NCBI GenBank assembly: GCA_001510575.1
Contig: LNGK01000004.1
Span: forward strand, 2,241,956 to 2,305,955
Direction: 5' to 3'
Length of the DNA stretch: 64,000 nucleotides
Source: Knoxdaviesia capensis
Lineage: Eukaryota > Ascomycota > Sordariomycetes > Microascales > Gondwanamycetaceae
Of this stretch, positions 45,407-55,875 are shown piece after piece. The notes below the pieces were generated by a model that ran no database searches, was not told where the DNA came from, and saw only the letters and a program-made list of their open reading frames with translations. The position numbers and the translations under genes are program-made. Position 1 is the stretch's first letter; the number at the start of each line of letters is the position of its first letter.

Positions 45407-48303
45407 ATGGCTGCCGAGCCTCACGAAAAGTCCGGCCGGGCCGACGAGAAGGACGCCGATGTGCCGGACGTTTCCATGCAGACCGACGACCTTCTAGACC
45501 TGTTTATCTACCGGCACTTGCTGAAGTCGGACATGTCCCATTTGACGCCCAGGTGAGCTCGGTTTTCCTTTCCCGGTGGGGGTGTCGGCCCGGGGCTTGG
45601 CTTGGCCGGCTCATCGCGTTTGTTCCTGGCGTTATAACTGACTCTGGACTAGTCGCTGGTGGTTCTCGTCGTCCGCGTTTCCGATGATCGCCGGCACGTT
45701 CGGCCCGATGGCGTCGGCGTTTTCCATTCTTGCTCTGGTGCGGCCGTGGCGCCAGTCGGTTGATGACCAGGGCGACGACGTAGCTAAAGGGGAGAAGTAT
45801 ATCAAGGATCCTGTTTGGTAAGTTACTTTGTCTGGCTATTTCCACCGTTCAAGGTTAACCGAATGCTTCTCACTTAGGCTCACAGTCATAAACTCGGTGC
45901 AGTTGGTGGTTGCACTCATATCAAACATGTTTCTGCTATTGAACATGGCCCGCCGAGTTCGCTTCAACGTGGCCCAACCTGTAACCATTGTCGGATGGTA
46001 AGTTACTTGCAGACAGAGAGATAGAGAGGGGCCGTGTGTGTGGCGTACTAACACTTCCGTTTAGGGCCATGTCCTCCATTTGCCTCATCGCCCTATTATG
46101 TGCTGCTGGCACATCCCTGGATGGCGATGTCGGCGTCGCCGGTCCCTATGTGTGGTCCCAGTCTCTGTATTACGGTATCTGGGCCGCCATTCTGTACTTC
46201 GTCGTATCATTCCTCATGGGTCTCACAGTCTGGGGAGCCATGGCCGGCCACTACCGCAGAGACTTCAATCTCACCATAAGCCAACGCACCCTCATGCTGC
46301 AAACAATCATGCTCCTCATCTACCTCTTACTTGGCGCCCTGCTGTTCTCCCAGCTGGAAGACTGGCCGTACGTTGATGGCGTCTACTGGGCTACCGTCAC
46401 GCTCTTCACCATTGGATTCGGTGATTTCTTAACTACCACCCCCGTGTCCCGGGCTCTGTTGATCCCGTATGCCCTGATCGGCGTCATCAGCATCGGTCTG
46501 GTCATCGGCTCCATCCGGAGCCTGGTGCTTGACCGCGGCAAGCACAAGCTCGACGCCCGCATGGTTGAGAAGAACCGCCGCCGGTTGATCCGATCGCTGA
46601 CGCTTCGCGGCAAGGACGACGTTCTACACCCCATTACCGGCGATGTGCCGCCGCCATCCGCAGATGGGACTCCCGGCCCGCTACAGTCTCAGCTGCCAAC
46701 ACGCACCCTGGATGAGTTCGAGCGGCGGCGCAAGGAGTTCGACCTGATGCGCAAAGTGCAGGCACGCGGTATGCGTATCCGCCGGTGGCTGGCCATGTCG
46801 ATATCCGGTGGCACATGGATCGCGCTGTGGCTGGTCGGGGCCAAAGTATTCCAGGAGACTGAACACCCCTACCAGGGCTGGAACTACTTTGACGGCTTCT
46901 ACTTTACCTTTGTGTCCCTAACCACTATCGGCTATGGCGACCGTGTGCCGGTTTCCAATGCTGGCCGCTCGTTCTTCGTGTTCTGGGCTTTGTTGGGCCT
47001 ACCGACTACTACTATCGTCATCTCTCACGCCTCCGATACTATTGCCCGGGATGTCAAACACATAACCAACCAGCTGGGTAAAATCACCATTCTGCCGTCA
47101 CAAGCGGGTTATGGAGTTGAATTCAAACACCTGGTCAATCAAGTCACGTTTGGCCGGCTGTTCAAGGGCTTCCAGGTGCCAACAACACCCTCACAGGGAT
47201 CCGAGGCCGATGAGTCTAGTAGTGACAGTCGATCCAGCCTGCACAGCTCCCGGCGCCAGGCCCTTTATAGCCGTGGTCCAGCCACCGATGATGAGACCCC
47301 GAACGGGGAAACCACTCACGTCGAGCTATCCCGAGGCGCTCATCTCTCTGACAACGGGGATGACATGACGCTCTCTGCCGGACCGTCGCAGACTTCATCG
47401 TCCCCTCTGCGCCAGAACCCGGCGCCACATAATGTTCTTGCAGGGACCGCCACTGGGGCCGAAGTCATCCGCGAAATGGACAGAGATCTTCATCGTGGCC
47501 GGAGTCGACACGTTGGCAGACACACCGTGCTCGGCGAACTGGAATCCGCACACCCCAACTTCCTGCGCCAGCACCCGCGCAGCTCCTCCGTCACCACAGA
47601 GCGCATGGAACGCTCTCTCTCGCGGCTGCGCGACCGCCACCCGACCGAGCTTCCCACGGGCCTGGACCTGCTCTTCCTCCTTGCCTCCGAGATCGCCGCG
47701 CTGACCGTCCACCTGACCGACGAAGAACCGCGGCGCTACTCGTTCGAAGACTGGGCGTGGTACTTGCGGCTGGTCGGCGAGGACGAAGCAAGCCCCGTGA
47801 CCCACCGCACCGCCCGCGAAAACATCGTTGGCGACGTGGCGACTTGGCGCCGGCGGCTGTCCAAGCATCGCAAAGGCTTCGGCGGCAGCCAACGTTCGCA
47901 GAAATGGCGCAAGCGGCCGGCCGGGACAACAGAAGAGCCGCCGGCGCTGTATGGCGCCTTCGCGGCGGGCGCGCACTCATGGAGCTGGGTTGGCGTCACG
48001 TCGCCGCTTATGGCCGACCAGAACGAGACCGAGTGGATCCTGGAGCGGCTGACTGAACGGCTGCGCCGGGAACTGTACTCCGCGATGCGGCGGCAGCGCG
48101 AAGCCAAGTACCGCAAGGCGCGGGGAGGGAAAGATGTCCGGCCTCAAACAGTCGCTGCGGCTGATGCTGGTGGTGCTAGAGCTGGCAAGGCACTGCAGAA
48201 GGTTGTTGCGTCGGGGGCAGGTAAACAAGAAACATCCGCTGCTGTTGTTGACGAAAAGACACCGGTGGGAGATTCGAAGGAAGCTGCTGGGACTGAAAAG
48301 TGA
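45407..48303 (+). CDS. TOK-type outward-rectifying K+ channel, two pores (889 aa)
   Basis: Four exons, in frame: 45407-45552, 45653-45817, 45878-45997, 46065-48303. The protein has the fungal TOK layout: a short cytosolic N-terminus, six membrane segments, a linker, then two more, with two pore loops. The filters read TLFTIGFGDF (about residue 259) and SLTTIGYGDRV (about residue 431). Segments include LTVINSVQLVVALISNMFLL, SLYYGIWAAILYFVVSFLMG, TIMLLIYLLLGALLF and SFFVFWALLGLPTTTIVIS. The linker between halves is basic and about 90 residues. The C-terminal tail of some 430 residues is cytosolic and Ser-rich at first, then has a helical conserved part (RRYSFEDWAWYLRLVGEDE) and a charged end. 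TOK channels release K+ at depolarised plasma membranes. The first pore has GFG, the second GYG. Confidence 0.95.
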
Positions 48304-48705
48304 TGCTCGAGCAAGCCGGAATGAATATTTTGGAGATTTTACGATACGGCGTTTTTGGGTACTGGCAGACAACTCTTTCAAGTCTTGTCGTAATACGTGG
48401 TGCTGGTTTTACTTGATTTTCGCTTGTGTTCGATATTTACGCTCGCGATATATATCAAGTTATATTTCTTTTTGAATAAATTCAAAAGGCAATAATTACT
48501 ACCGGATATACGAGTTTTAGTATGTGGAAGGGAAAAGAGAATGTGGATTTCGCTCAGCAAAAGCATGTTAATTATCATTTCGACATCTCCAATCCGTGAT
48601 ACATTAAACCCAAACACAAGATACACCCAGTCACCAGAAACAAGACGCAGCAAACATCACACGTTACCCATCATTTCCCGGTCCACCATTATGATTCCCC
48701 GCCGC
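48304..48705. other. Convergent spacer
   Basis: AT-rich 3' sequence between the TOK gene (plus) and the small secreted-protein gene (minus). No gene was seen. Confidence 0.5.
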
Positions 48706-49128
48706 TTAGTAGCCAGTGGTGTACGCGCTGGTGTAAGTGGTATCGGTAAAGGTGTAGGTGAAGGTCGGGCTGGCGGTCACCGTGGGGTCGTCGCAGGTGG
48801 TGTACTCGCCCTTCCACGGGCCCCAGTTGAACCAGCCGCCGGGGCGGTGCCACCACTCGGGAGTCTCGGTGGGGGTCTCGGTGCAAGTGGTCGAGTAGGT
48901 CTTGGTGGTCTCGGTGCAGGTGGTACTGGTGGTCCACTTGTCGCCACCGTTGTACGGGCCGTAGCCTCCGTAGCCGCCGTTTCCGCGGAAGCGCGGCTCC
49001 ATGGCAAGGGCCATACTAAAGTCGTGTGCTTGGTTAGCCACTTTTTCACCTTTTCACCTGTTATCAGAGAAGCAATGGGGGCAATCTTACGGAGCGGCAA
49101 TGGCGAGAAGGAGAGTTGAGGCGTGCAT
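48706..49128 (-). CDS. Small secreted Thr/Tyr/Trp-rich protein (115 aa)
   Basis: Two exons, 49128-49091 and 49015-48706 (75-nt intron, GTAAGA donor, TTTAG acceptor); splicing joins MHASTLLLAIAAP to MALAMEPRFRG. The N-terminus is a signal peptide, probably cut near ALA. The mature part begins Gly/Tyr-rich (GNGGYGGYGPYNGG), then has two similar units (TTSTTCTETTKTY and STTCTETPTETPE), a Trp-rich block (WWHRPGGWFNWGPWKGEY), one more Cys and a Thr/Tyr-rich tail ending in Tyr. Only three Cys are seen, so it is not a typical Cys-knot effector. The Thr density suggests heavy O-glycosylation; a cell-wall or extracellular location is likely. No family was recognised. Confidence 0.75.
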
Positions 49129-52100
49129 GGTGAATAAGTTAGGCTTTTGATGAGCGAGATATATGTGAAAGAATGTGAGGGCGAGCTGAGAGACGTCGAG
49201 CCTTCGGTGCCGTTGGATGAATCGGTAGGTATTGAAAAAGAGCGGATATCTTCGTAGAGAAAGTTGGTTGGTGAGTAAAGTTCTCTTCCGGGTTGGACTG
49301 GATATGAGGAGGCTCTGTCACCTCTTATAGTCTGGGATCGTCCCAAGAAGTGTGTTTACCATCGCTCAGCTAGTACTACATGTGTCGTCATGATACTCTC
49401 AGTGGAATGCCTGGTCGCGCATCGCAATAAGGAGAAGCACAATTCAGTGAAATGTCAGTGACACGGATTAGTGTGCCCGTGTTTCTCTTCTCATGTTGAA
49501 ACTCTCCCTTCAATTCCGATGCCTCTGCGGCTTTATACGCTGGTATGTTGGGGGACTGTGTGCGCGTTGAGGAATTTTACATGTCTGACTTGAGATATTG
49601 GATGAAATAGAATAACAATATCCGGTTTCTGTGCATACTCCATTGCAACTTTTTCTTCATTCAAAGTCTGATTCGCGCAAGCAAACTCTGGTCCAGGAAT
49701 ATGCAGTCCATAAGCGTTAATGCCAGCTGTTCCGTGTAACGCTGTATGGGAGCTTTTATGTGCACCAACAGGTTATAACCTTTTTCCAGCTTGTCAGAAA
49801 TAGTGTAAATGTTATGCGTGGCACTCAAATCACGGTTTGATTTCATCTTCATGGCTTATGAAAGAGTCCTGCGGGTAAGGCGTCTGTGGGTCCACGATCG
49901 AAATCCATATGAGAGCCACCAACGGACTTTCTAGAAAGTGGTAGTAGATAGAATATTGAGTGATGTGAGTGAAGAACTTTGATAACCAAGGGTGTGCTAC
50001 TATTACCTTTAGAAATTCAGCGGCTGAACACCCACACACATGTGATAGAGATATCGGGACTAACACGGGATATGTAGATCCTCCCTGCCATGTTGATCGT
50101 CATCGGCGTGTAATTATTGTCCTAGATACTGACCCGAGGAATGCATAGTCGGAGGGGGCTGATTCAGGGTCTAGATGATAGAGTGTCTGACTGATGTGGC
50201 TGTCTAACTTGACATGACAGGATCGTGGTTGAATGTCCAGCCTAACGCGAAGCATGCGACATTACGCCGAGGGCGGATCGCCCGATCAGCTTCGGGACTC
50301 GTCGGGTAACACCGAGCCAGCATCTCCATGGCTGCTAACGCGGGCACAATCCTCGTACTGGTGTGTGTGCTCTACGGGCCATTGTTGGGATGTGAGCCAT
50401 ATCCCAGCCTCTCGGTTCTTCCAAGCAAACGTGCTTTTCTCACATGTTCAGTACACGTTTCAGATTCTGGTTATGCAGGGCGAGAGAAAGAAAAGGTGCT
50501 GGCCTGGATACTGCAAGGGATATGCCTGACTTACAAGCTAGAAGTATCACGCGAAGAATGTCCTGGGTCTTGACTTGTGTATGCCCAATATCTCCCCTAG
50601 GGTCAGGGGTGGCAGTTTGAATGAAATGGCTTCACGAGGTGGAAAGTCGTCGTATGTCGGCTTTCAGTTGTGTTGTCATAGGAGAAATGGGCGAACAGGT
50701 AGCCTGGTCAGGTCGAAGTGCATGCTAGTATGCTCATTAGGGCAGCTCATATATGCCGTATAATTCCGTTAGATAGTAAAACTAATATAGATGCCAGACA
50801 TGCCGAGAGAGAAACCAGCCTTGGGAACCAATTATGAAGATAGACTGACTATCTAGCAAAAGATTCATGCTTCTCGCAAGTTACCTTTGGTAACCCTTTT
50901 TCACAACACTGCATAGGAACCTGTACATAATCCTCGCCAATATTAGACCAGGAACTTGTTCGCGAAACTAAATTTCTCTAGCTATAAAACCTGAAAAAAT
51001 AGAGTAATAAGCATATACATGTGGAACCTGATTAGCAGTCTCAATCATAGCCCACACCATCGGAACTGCATCAGTGAATACGCCAAGGAAACGGCCATTC
51101 CTCAGGCATCTCTCTGGGATCGTGATCAACTATACTAGAATAGATTTCATGTATATATAGTGTACTGCTTATTAGAGTGATGCCAAGTAGCTGTCACGGT
51201 GTGAAAAAACCGGGGCACCAGCGCCGAGTCCCCACCTTCAGCCCGGCGCCGAGCCCCACTATCGCATCTACGGGATATGGTCGTATGCCTGCGGTCAGAG
51301 TTGGGTTCCTTGCTCTCACGGGCTATGATCTCAGCTCAGTCACGTGTTGCGGTTCTTCTAGAAGGCTTCTTTTGCCGCGATCGTTCGCTCTTGCCTTGCT
51401 GGCACTGCTTGTGTCCCATAATAGCATCAGTTAAGCGCGCTCCTTCCATCTCATTTGCAGCACCTTCCGAGTTCTGGAATAGGGTAGGTCACGAGATTTC
51501 CAAGCTCCCGTAACTTTAAAGTTAACTTTAAAGTTAAAATGCAAGTCGGTGCTGCTGTCCTTTGGATTTGACCAGCTTTCATTCATCCTGCGGCGTTGCC
51601 CAGGAGAGGATGTCTGACATCCGAGTCTGAAGACGTACGGGGTATCTCCTGCATCAACACTTCGTTTGTAGATGCGTCAAATATATCTCCTCCGTAGTCT
51701 GCACTCAATCTTAATATTAGTATACCGGCGTATTAATCATGCCCCCAGGTCCCTCGACTCATGTCCCGATGAATGCTCTGTCATCTCCCCGTTACTAAGA
51801 CTTCACACACACGGTGGTGTCTAATCAACAGATTAGTGATATATTGTCGATACCGTATTATCTAGTCCTCTTCCTGACTAGGTAGAAGTCTTGTCACTCA
51901 TGCTTCCCCTCACTCTCGATTAGTTTTGGCTCCCCCATCTCTTTTCCTTTTCTTGAAACCCGTCTTTCTCTCCCTTCTTCCCTCTTCATGAAATATATCC
52001 AGCGCACAATCACGCCATTATCTCCATCTCCTGAGCACTCTCAATCAAACACGAACATGTTTTGATACTGATCATTTCAATAACACAGAGAGGGCAACGC

Positions 52101-52274
52101 TTTGCTGTTCCCTCGGTCGGCCAGAGCCATTATCACACATCCATTCTCAGCCGCCAAATTATCTCCGTCTCGATATCTCAAACGACACCGACAAGATTTT
52201 CAAGAGTCACTTCCACACTGAGTTCACTACAAACAGTTGGAGTAATACGCCGATAAAGAAACACCAACTTCAAC
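49129..52274. other. 3.1-kb gene-free, AT-richer region
   Basis: No gene could be supported. The part next to 49129 is the promoter of the small secreted protein. The middle (49.5-51.7 kb) is AT-richer than other spacers, with many stop codons in all frames. A perfect palindrome lies at 51511-51536. The last 400 nt before 52275 are T/C-rich leader. Confidence 0.4.
51511..51536. repeat. 26-bp perfect palindrome made of a repeated palindromic 12-mer
   Basis: Two tandem copies of AACTTTAAAGTT, flanked by T and A, form a 26-bp sequence identical to its own reverse complement. The 12-mer is itself a palindrome. It lies in a gene-free region. It could form a cruciform or bind a dimeric regulator; it could also be the relic of a small element. 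Confidence 0.8.
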
Positions 52275-53063
52275 ATGTCTTCGCAGGAAGCGTTACAGGA
52301 AGATCCGCGTCGCGTAACTCTCCGGGCCCAAGTCGATATCCTCCCCACAATTTACGAGGGTGAGGTGTACGACCCGGAATTCGACAGTGACGATGAAGAC
52401 TGGGAGAGTGAAGACGAAGAGCTTGACGACGGCCTCCTAGCAGAAGCACACGGTGAATATGAGCAGGGTGAGGTTCGTGACGAGGCGGATGACCATGAAG
52501 AGCCTGGCGAGAAAGACCAGGCGCATGAGGAAACAAAACTTGTATCCACTGAAATCGAGATCGTGTCGACCGAACCACTGCAGCCCTGTCCACATCAAGA
52601 CGCCGACGAGGACTGTCCCAGTGCCCTAGAGGGCTGCTCGGCAGAGCCCGCCTCTCGCAGCAGCTCAAATTCGGTAAGCGTCTTGAAATCAACTTCACAT
52701 GAACACCTCTAGACACCTGAGATCGAGCCAGTCCAGCCAAGCCGCCGTGGGCAGCGGACTGCCCGGCCTGCAAGCCGGGCTGCGACCTCAGTGGTATGCG
52801 GTGCGGGCAACCTGTCAGTTACTAACCATTCCGCCATGACTAATTGACCCTATCAGTCATCTTCCAGTCAGGTGCTCATGGCCGCTGCTCCAGGACCCTC
52901 GCGCCTAAAGAACCCCCGTCGGGATATCCTGTGCATGAGAAAGACTGTGAAATCCCGCGGCGCCCGGGTTGCCCGAGCATTCGCTGGTGTGCGGGGCCGG
53001 GCTCGTGAGAACTTCGGGGCATTGAAGGCGGCCATGGGAGGGAATGCGCCTTTTGCGGGCTAG
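52275..53063 (+). CDS. Unknown charge-segregated protein (228 aa)
   Basis: Three exons, 52275-52673, 52713-52793 and 52857-53063, with introns of 39 and 63 nt (the first is unusually short: GTAAGC to CTCTAG). The N-terminal 130 residues are very acidic (YDPEFDSDDEDWESEDEELD and further Glu/Asp runs). The C-terminal 70 are strongly basic (RLKNPRRDILCMRKTVKSRG, ARVARAFAGVRGRAREN). The middle is Ser/Pro/Arg-rich. Most of the protein should be disordered. An acidic-then-basic layout occurs in chromatin and histone-binding proteins, but no motif supports that here. The frame is kept over both junctions and codon use is coding-like, so I think the gene is real; the family is unrecognised. Confidence 0.65.
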
Positions 53064-55875
53064 GCCTGTTGAAGTTTTCTTGGAGTTCTGGCGTTTTCAA
53101 AATAGTCTTCACGGTTTCTGATTGCGGGCTTTCCAACTGTGTTTGTTATATCGTATGGAGTTTTGGTTCCTGCGCGGAGTATGGCGTCGAGTATTCAACT
53201 GGGAGTCTCCGATGTGGTGCGGTATATCACGAGGCATGTTAGTGGTTTCCTTTTCGAGATTGCTTCGTTCTATCTGTCAAGTCTCTGCTAGTTCTGGTTG
53301 TTCTCCACAGGCACACTTTCTTTTCCAATCTTGAAAGTTCGAAAAAAAGAATGCAGCGGAAATTTATTTGATAGAACATCCGTCTAAGTGATTTTCACAC
53401 GAGATCAAAAGCATTATAAACTTTTCAAGGTACCCGGAGGACTTTCCGGCCCCACCCGTGCACACAGAGCCGGGCCCGGACCCGAAACGGGCCATTAGCC
53501 AGTACAGTGCACGCAGCAGGGAAACCAGTCTCTCGGCGACTTCCGTAATACGAACCGTAATGGATTCCTTAAACAGCTTGCCACAGTCGCAAGCGCCATA
53601 TAAGCCCCCCACGCCCTCATCCTTTGTGGTGTGGCACAACATCACCAGATGTCCCGCCGAGAGACCAATCGGGGGCGTGGGATTCACATGCGAGGCTCGG
53701 GGTTATGGCCCCCGGAAACAGGTCAGAGTTTCCCCGAAGGTAAGTGGCCGTGTGTGGCTTGAGCCAAACGGGACTGCACAACTCGTACCACCCTATGCGG
53801 CCGAAAAGTCGGTGAGCGAAAAGAGAGCCGCCAAGTTTTTATAGCCACCATGGACAGCACTCGTAAAAGGACTATATGTTCAATATATACTGTATATATC
53901 TTGAAGACACAGGACCAAGCCATCTTGTGTGTTTGACACATGTGGTAAAAAATCCCATTCCCAGACGTTCTGTAACATCCCGGCTGGGGTCAAGAAACCT
54001 ACGGGAAATGACCAAAACTGGATACTGCCAGTCTTTACGTATGAGAAGCTCCACCGTCCCAAAGAAAAGAAGCAAACAGCGTGCTGGAAGAAAGGGGCTT
54101 CAGTGGCTTACGGCGTACGCGTAATGGATTGAATTCGGGGAATAGCATATTGATTCATCAATACCCCCCGGCCCTGCAAAGTCCATCATGTGCCAGAATG
54201 TCCAGGGCAGTCTACGGGGGGCTTGCAGACGTGGAACAGGGGATGTGTTCTTGTGCATGCAGTGTTTGGGGTGGTTGAATGGGGTCCAGGCGCGGCGAGC
54301 GGCCCTTGGGCATGCTGTGTGCAGGGAAGAAATAACTTACAGAACCAAGCAGTGAAGAAGCCACTGCGAGGCCCGTGAGACTTGGTCCAGAGCTCAGCAC
54401 ACTCTGCCTCCCTGTAAACCCGACCGGGCCAGCGTCGGGCACCAGCTGAACTCACAAGCTCACAGCTCTGGGAAATGAGCACAAGCCCGAAGACAACTGT
54501 CAACATATCGATAAGCCCATGTGGCCGGCAGTAAACGACATGCACACCGCCCACTTTTCACCGCCCAAGCCATCAATCTTGAAGTGCGCGTAGTGCAAAA
54601 GGGCTAAACCCGTTCCGGGGGTTTTGCTGTCCCGCTTCTCTCTTTCCGGGTTCGCAATCTCGCCTCGGGTGAAACAACCCCGGTGGACGGGAAATTTGAT
54701 CAGACCGTTTTCGACCAGCTGCGGAACAACAGTTGAGGGTTCATCGCCGTGGGAAGCGAAACAGGCAGAACAGGGCCTGGAGCCCCCTCCTGGTATGGGG
54801 GGTAGACAGAAGTGTACAGCGGTACAGCTCAAGTTCAGAGGAAAGGGTGCAAGCACAGTCACCCTATATCACCATCGCCTTCATCCGCCCCGTGATACTT
54901 AACCTGTGTTCCAGACTTCCAGCAGGAAGAACAGACCCTGATCCCGTCCCACAATGCCCAGACTACTGTACTGTTTCCTTCGAACCTTGTTACCAAAAAC
55001 GAGCCTTGCTGCATGTTCACCGCTTGGAGGATGCACATACCTGAAATCCAGAGCGGAGACTGTGAAAAATTCTAGAAGCTCCTTCAGTGGGGATTTACAG
55101 GAGGCCCTAGAACAGGGGAACTGAAGAAGACGAGGAAATGCTTAGTGGAATCAAAGTCAATACGCCGGGGGAGCTTTAGCAGTCCCGTTAGTGTTGGTGG
55201 ACCACCGGAACTGAACGGTCAGGGCTTAGACCGATGTCTCCCCCAGCTCGATGGAAATCAACTTGCAGGTCTAAACAACCCTCTAGTCTACAATGTACGA
55301 GTATGTGTGTAAATGTTCTCCTTAAACAATCAAACAGGCACACAGAAAAAAAAAATGTGTATTGGAAGGACAAGCGCCTGTGGGATGCACGACACCCCTG
55401 TGATACGTTCTGGAGAGCAAGAAAATGCATAAAAGAAAATGTGTAAAAACAGCCAAAGAAGGAAACTCCACCGATACTGATCAGAACTACACGGAGTAGT
55501 AGATAGACACAAGAAACGGGATTACAACCTGATAAGAACAAGCAAAAAAGCTAGAGATGTGAAAACCCAAGAAAGAAGCAAAATGCTGTTATAGACGCAA
55601 GAAAAAGCAATCGGAAAGGAACGAAGAAGCGATGCAAATGACCCGATGATGATTGAATAAAATAAAATAAAAACTCCCCGTTGGAAATGCACGAAAGGCA
55701 AGAATAAAGCCCAATTTGACAACCTCTGGTGAAATAAAACTGACCGAGCTGGACCGCATAGCGTCGGCATGACCAAAAACAAAGAACGAAATCAAGACGC
55801 AGGGAATTTAGATAGAGGATAATAATAAAAAGGAGGAAGAAAAGAAACGAAAAGAAGAAGACGCCAACACCTGGC
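53064..55875. other. 2.8-kb convergent intergenic region
   Basis: It lies between the charge-segregated protein gene (plus) and the large disordered protein gene (minus). Open frames around 53.36-53.84 kb on both strands and at 54.19-54.86 kb have no recognised domain or splice support. The last few hundred bases are A-rich on the plus strand, as expected of the 3' UTR of the minus-strand gene. Confidence 0.4.

Noticed and set aside
53364..53844. Overlapping frames of 107 and 128 codons on opposite strands
   Set aside because: They exclude each other, and neither shows a domain, signal peptide or splice pattern.
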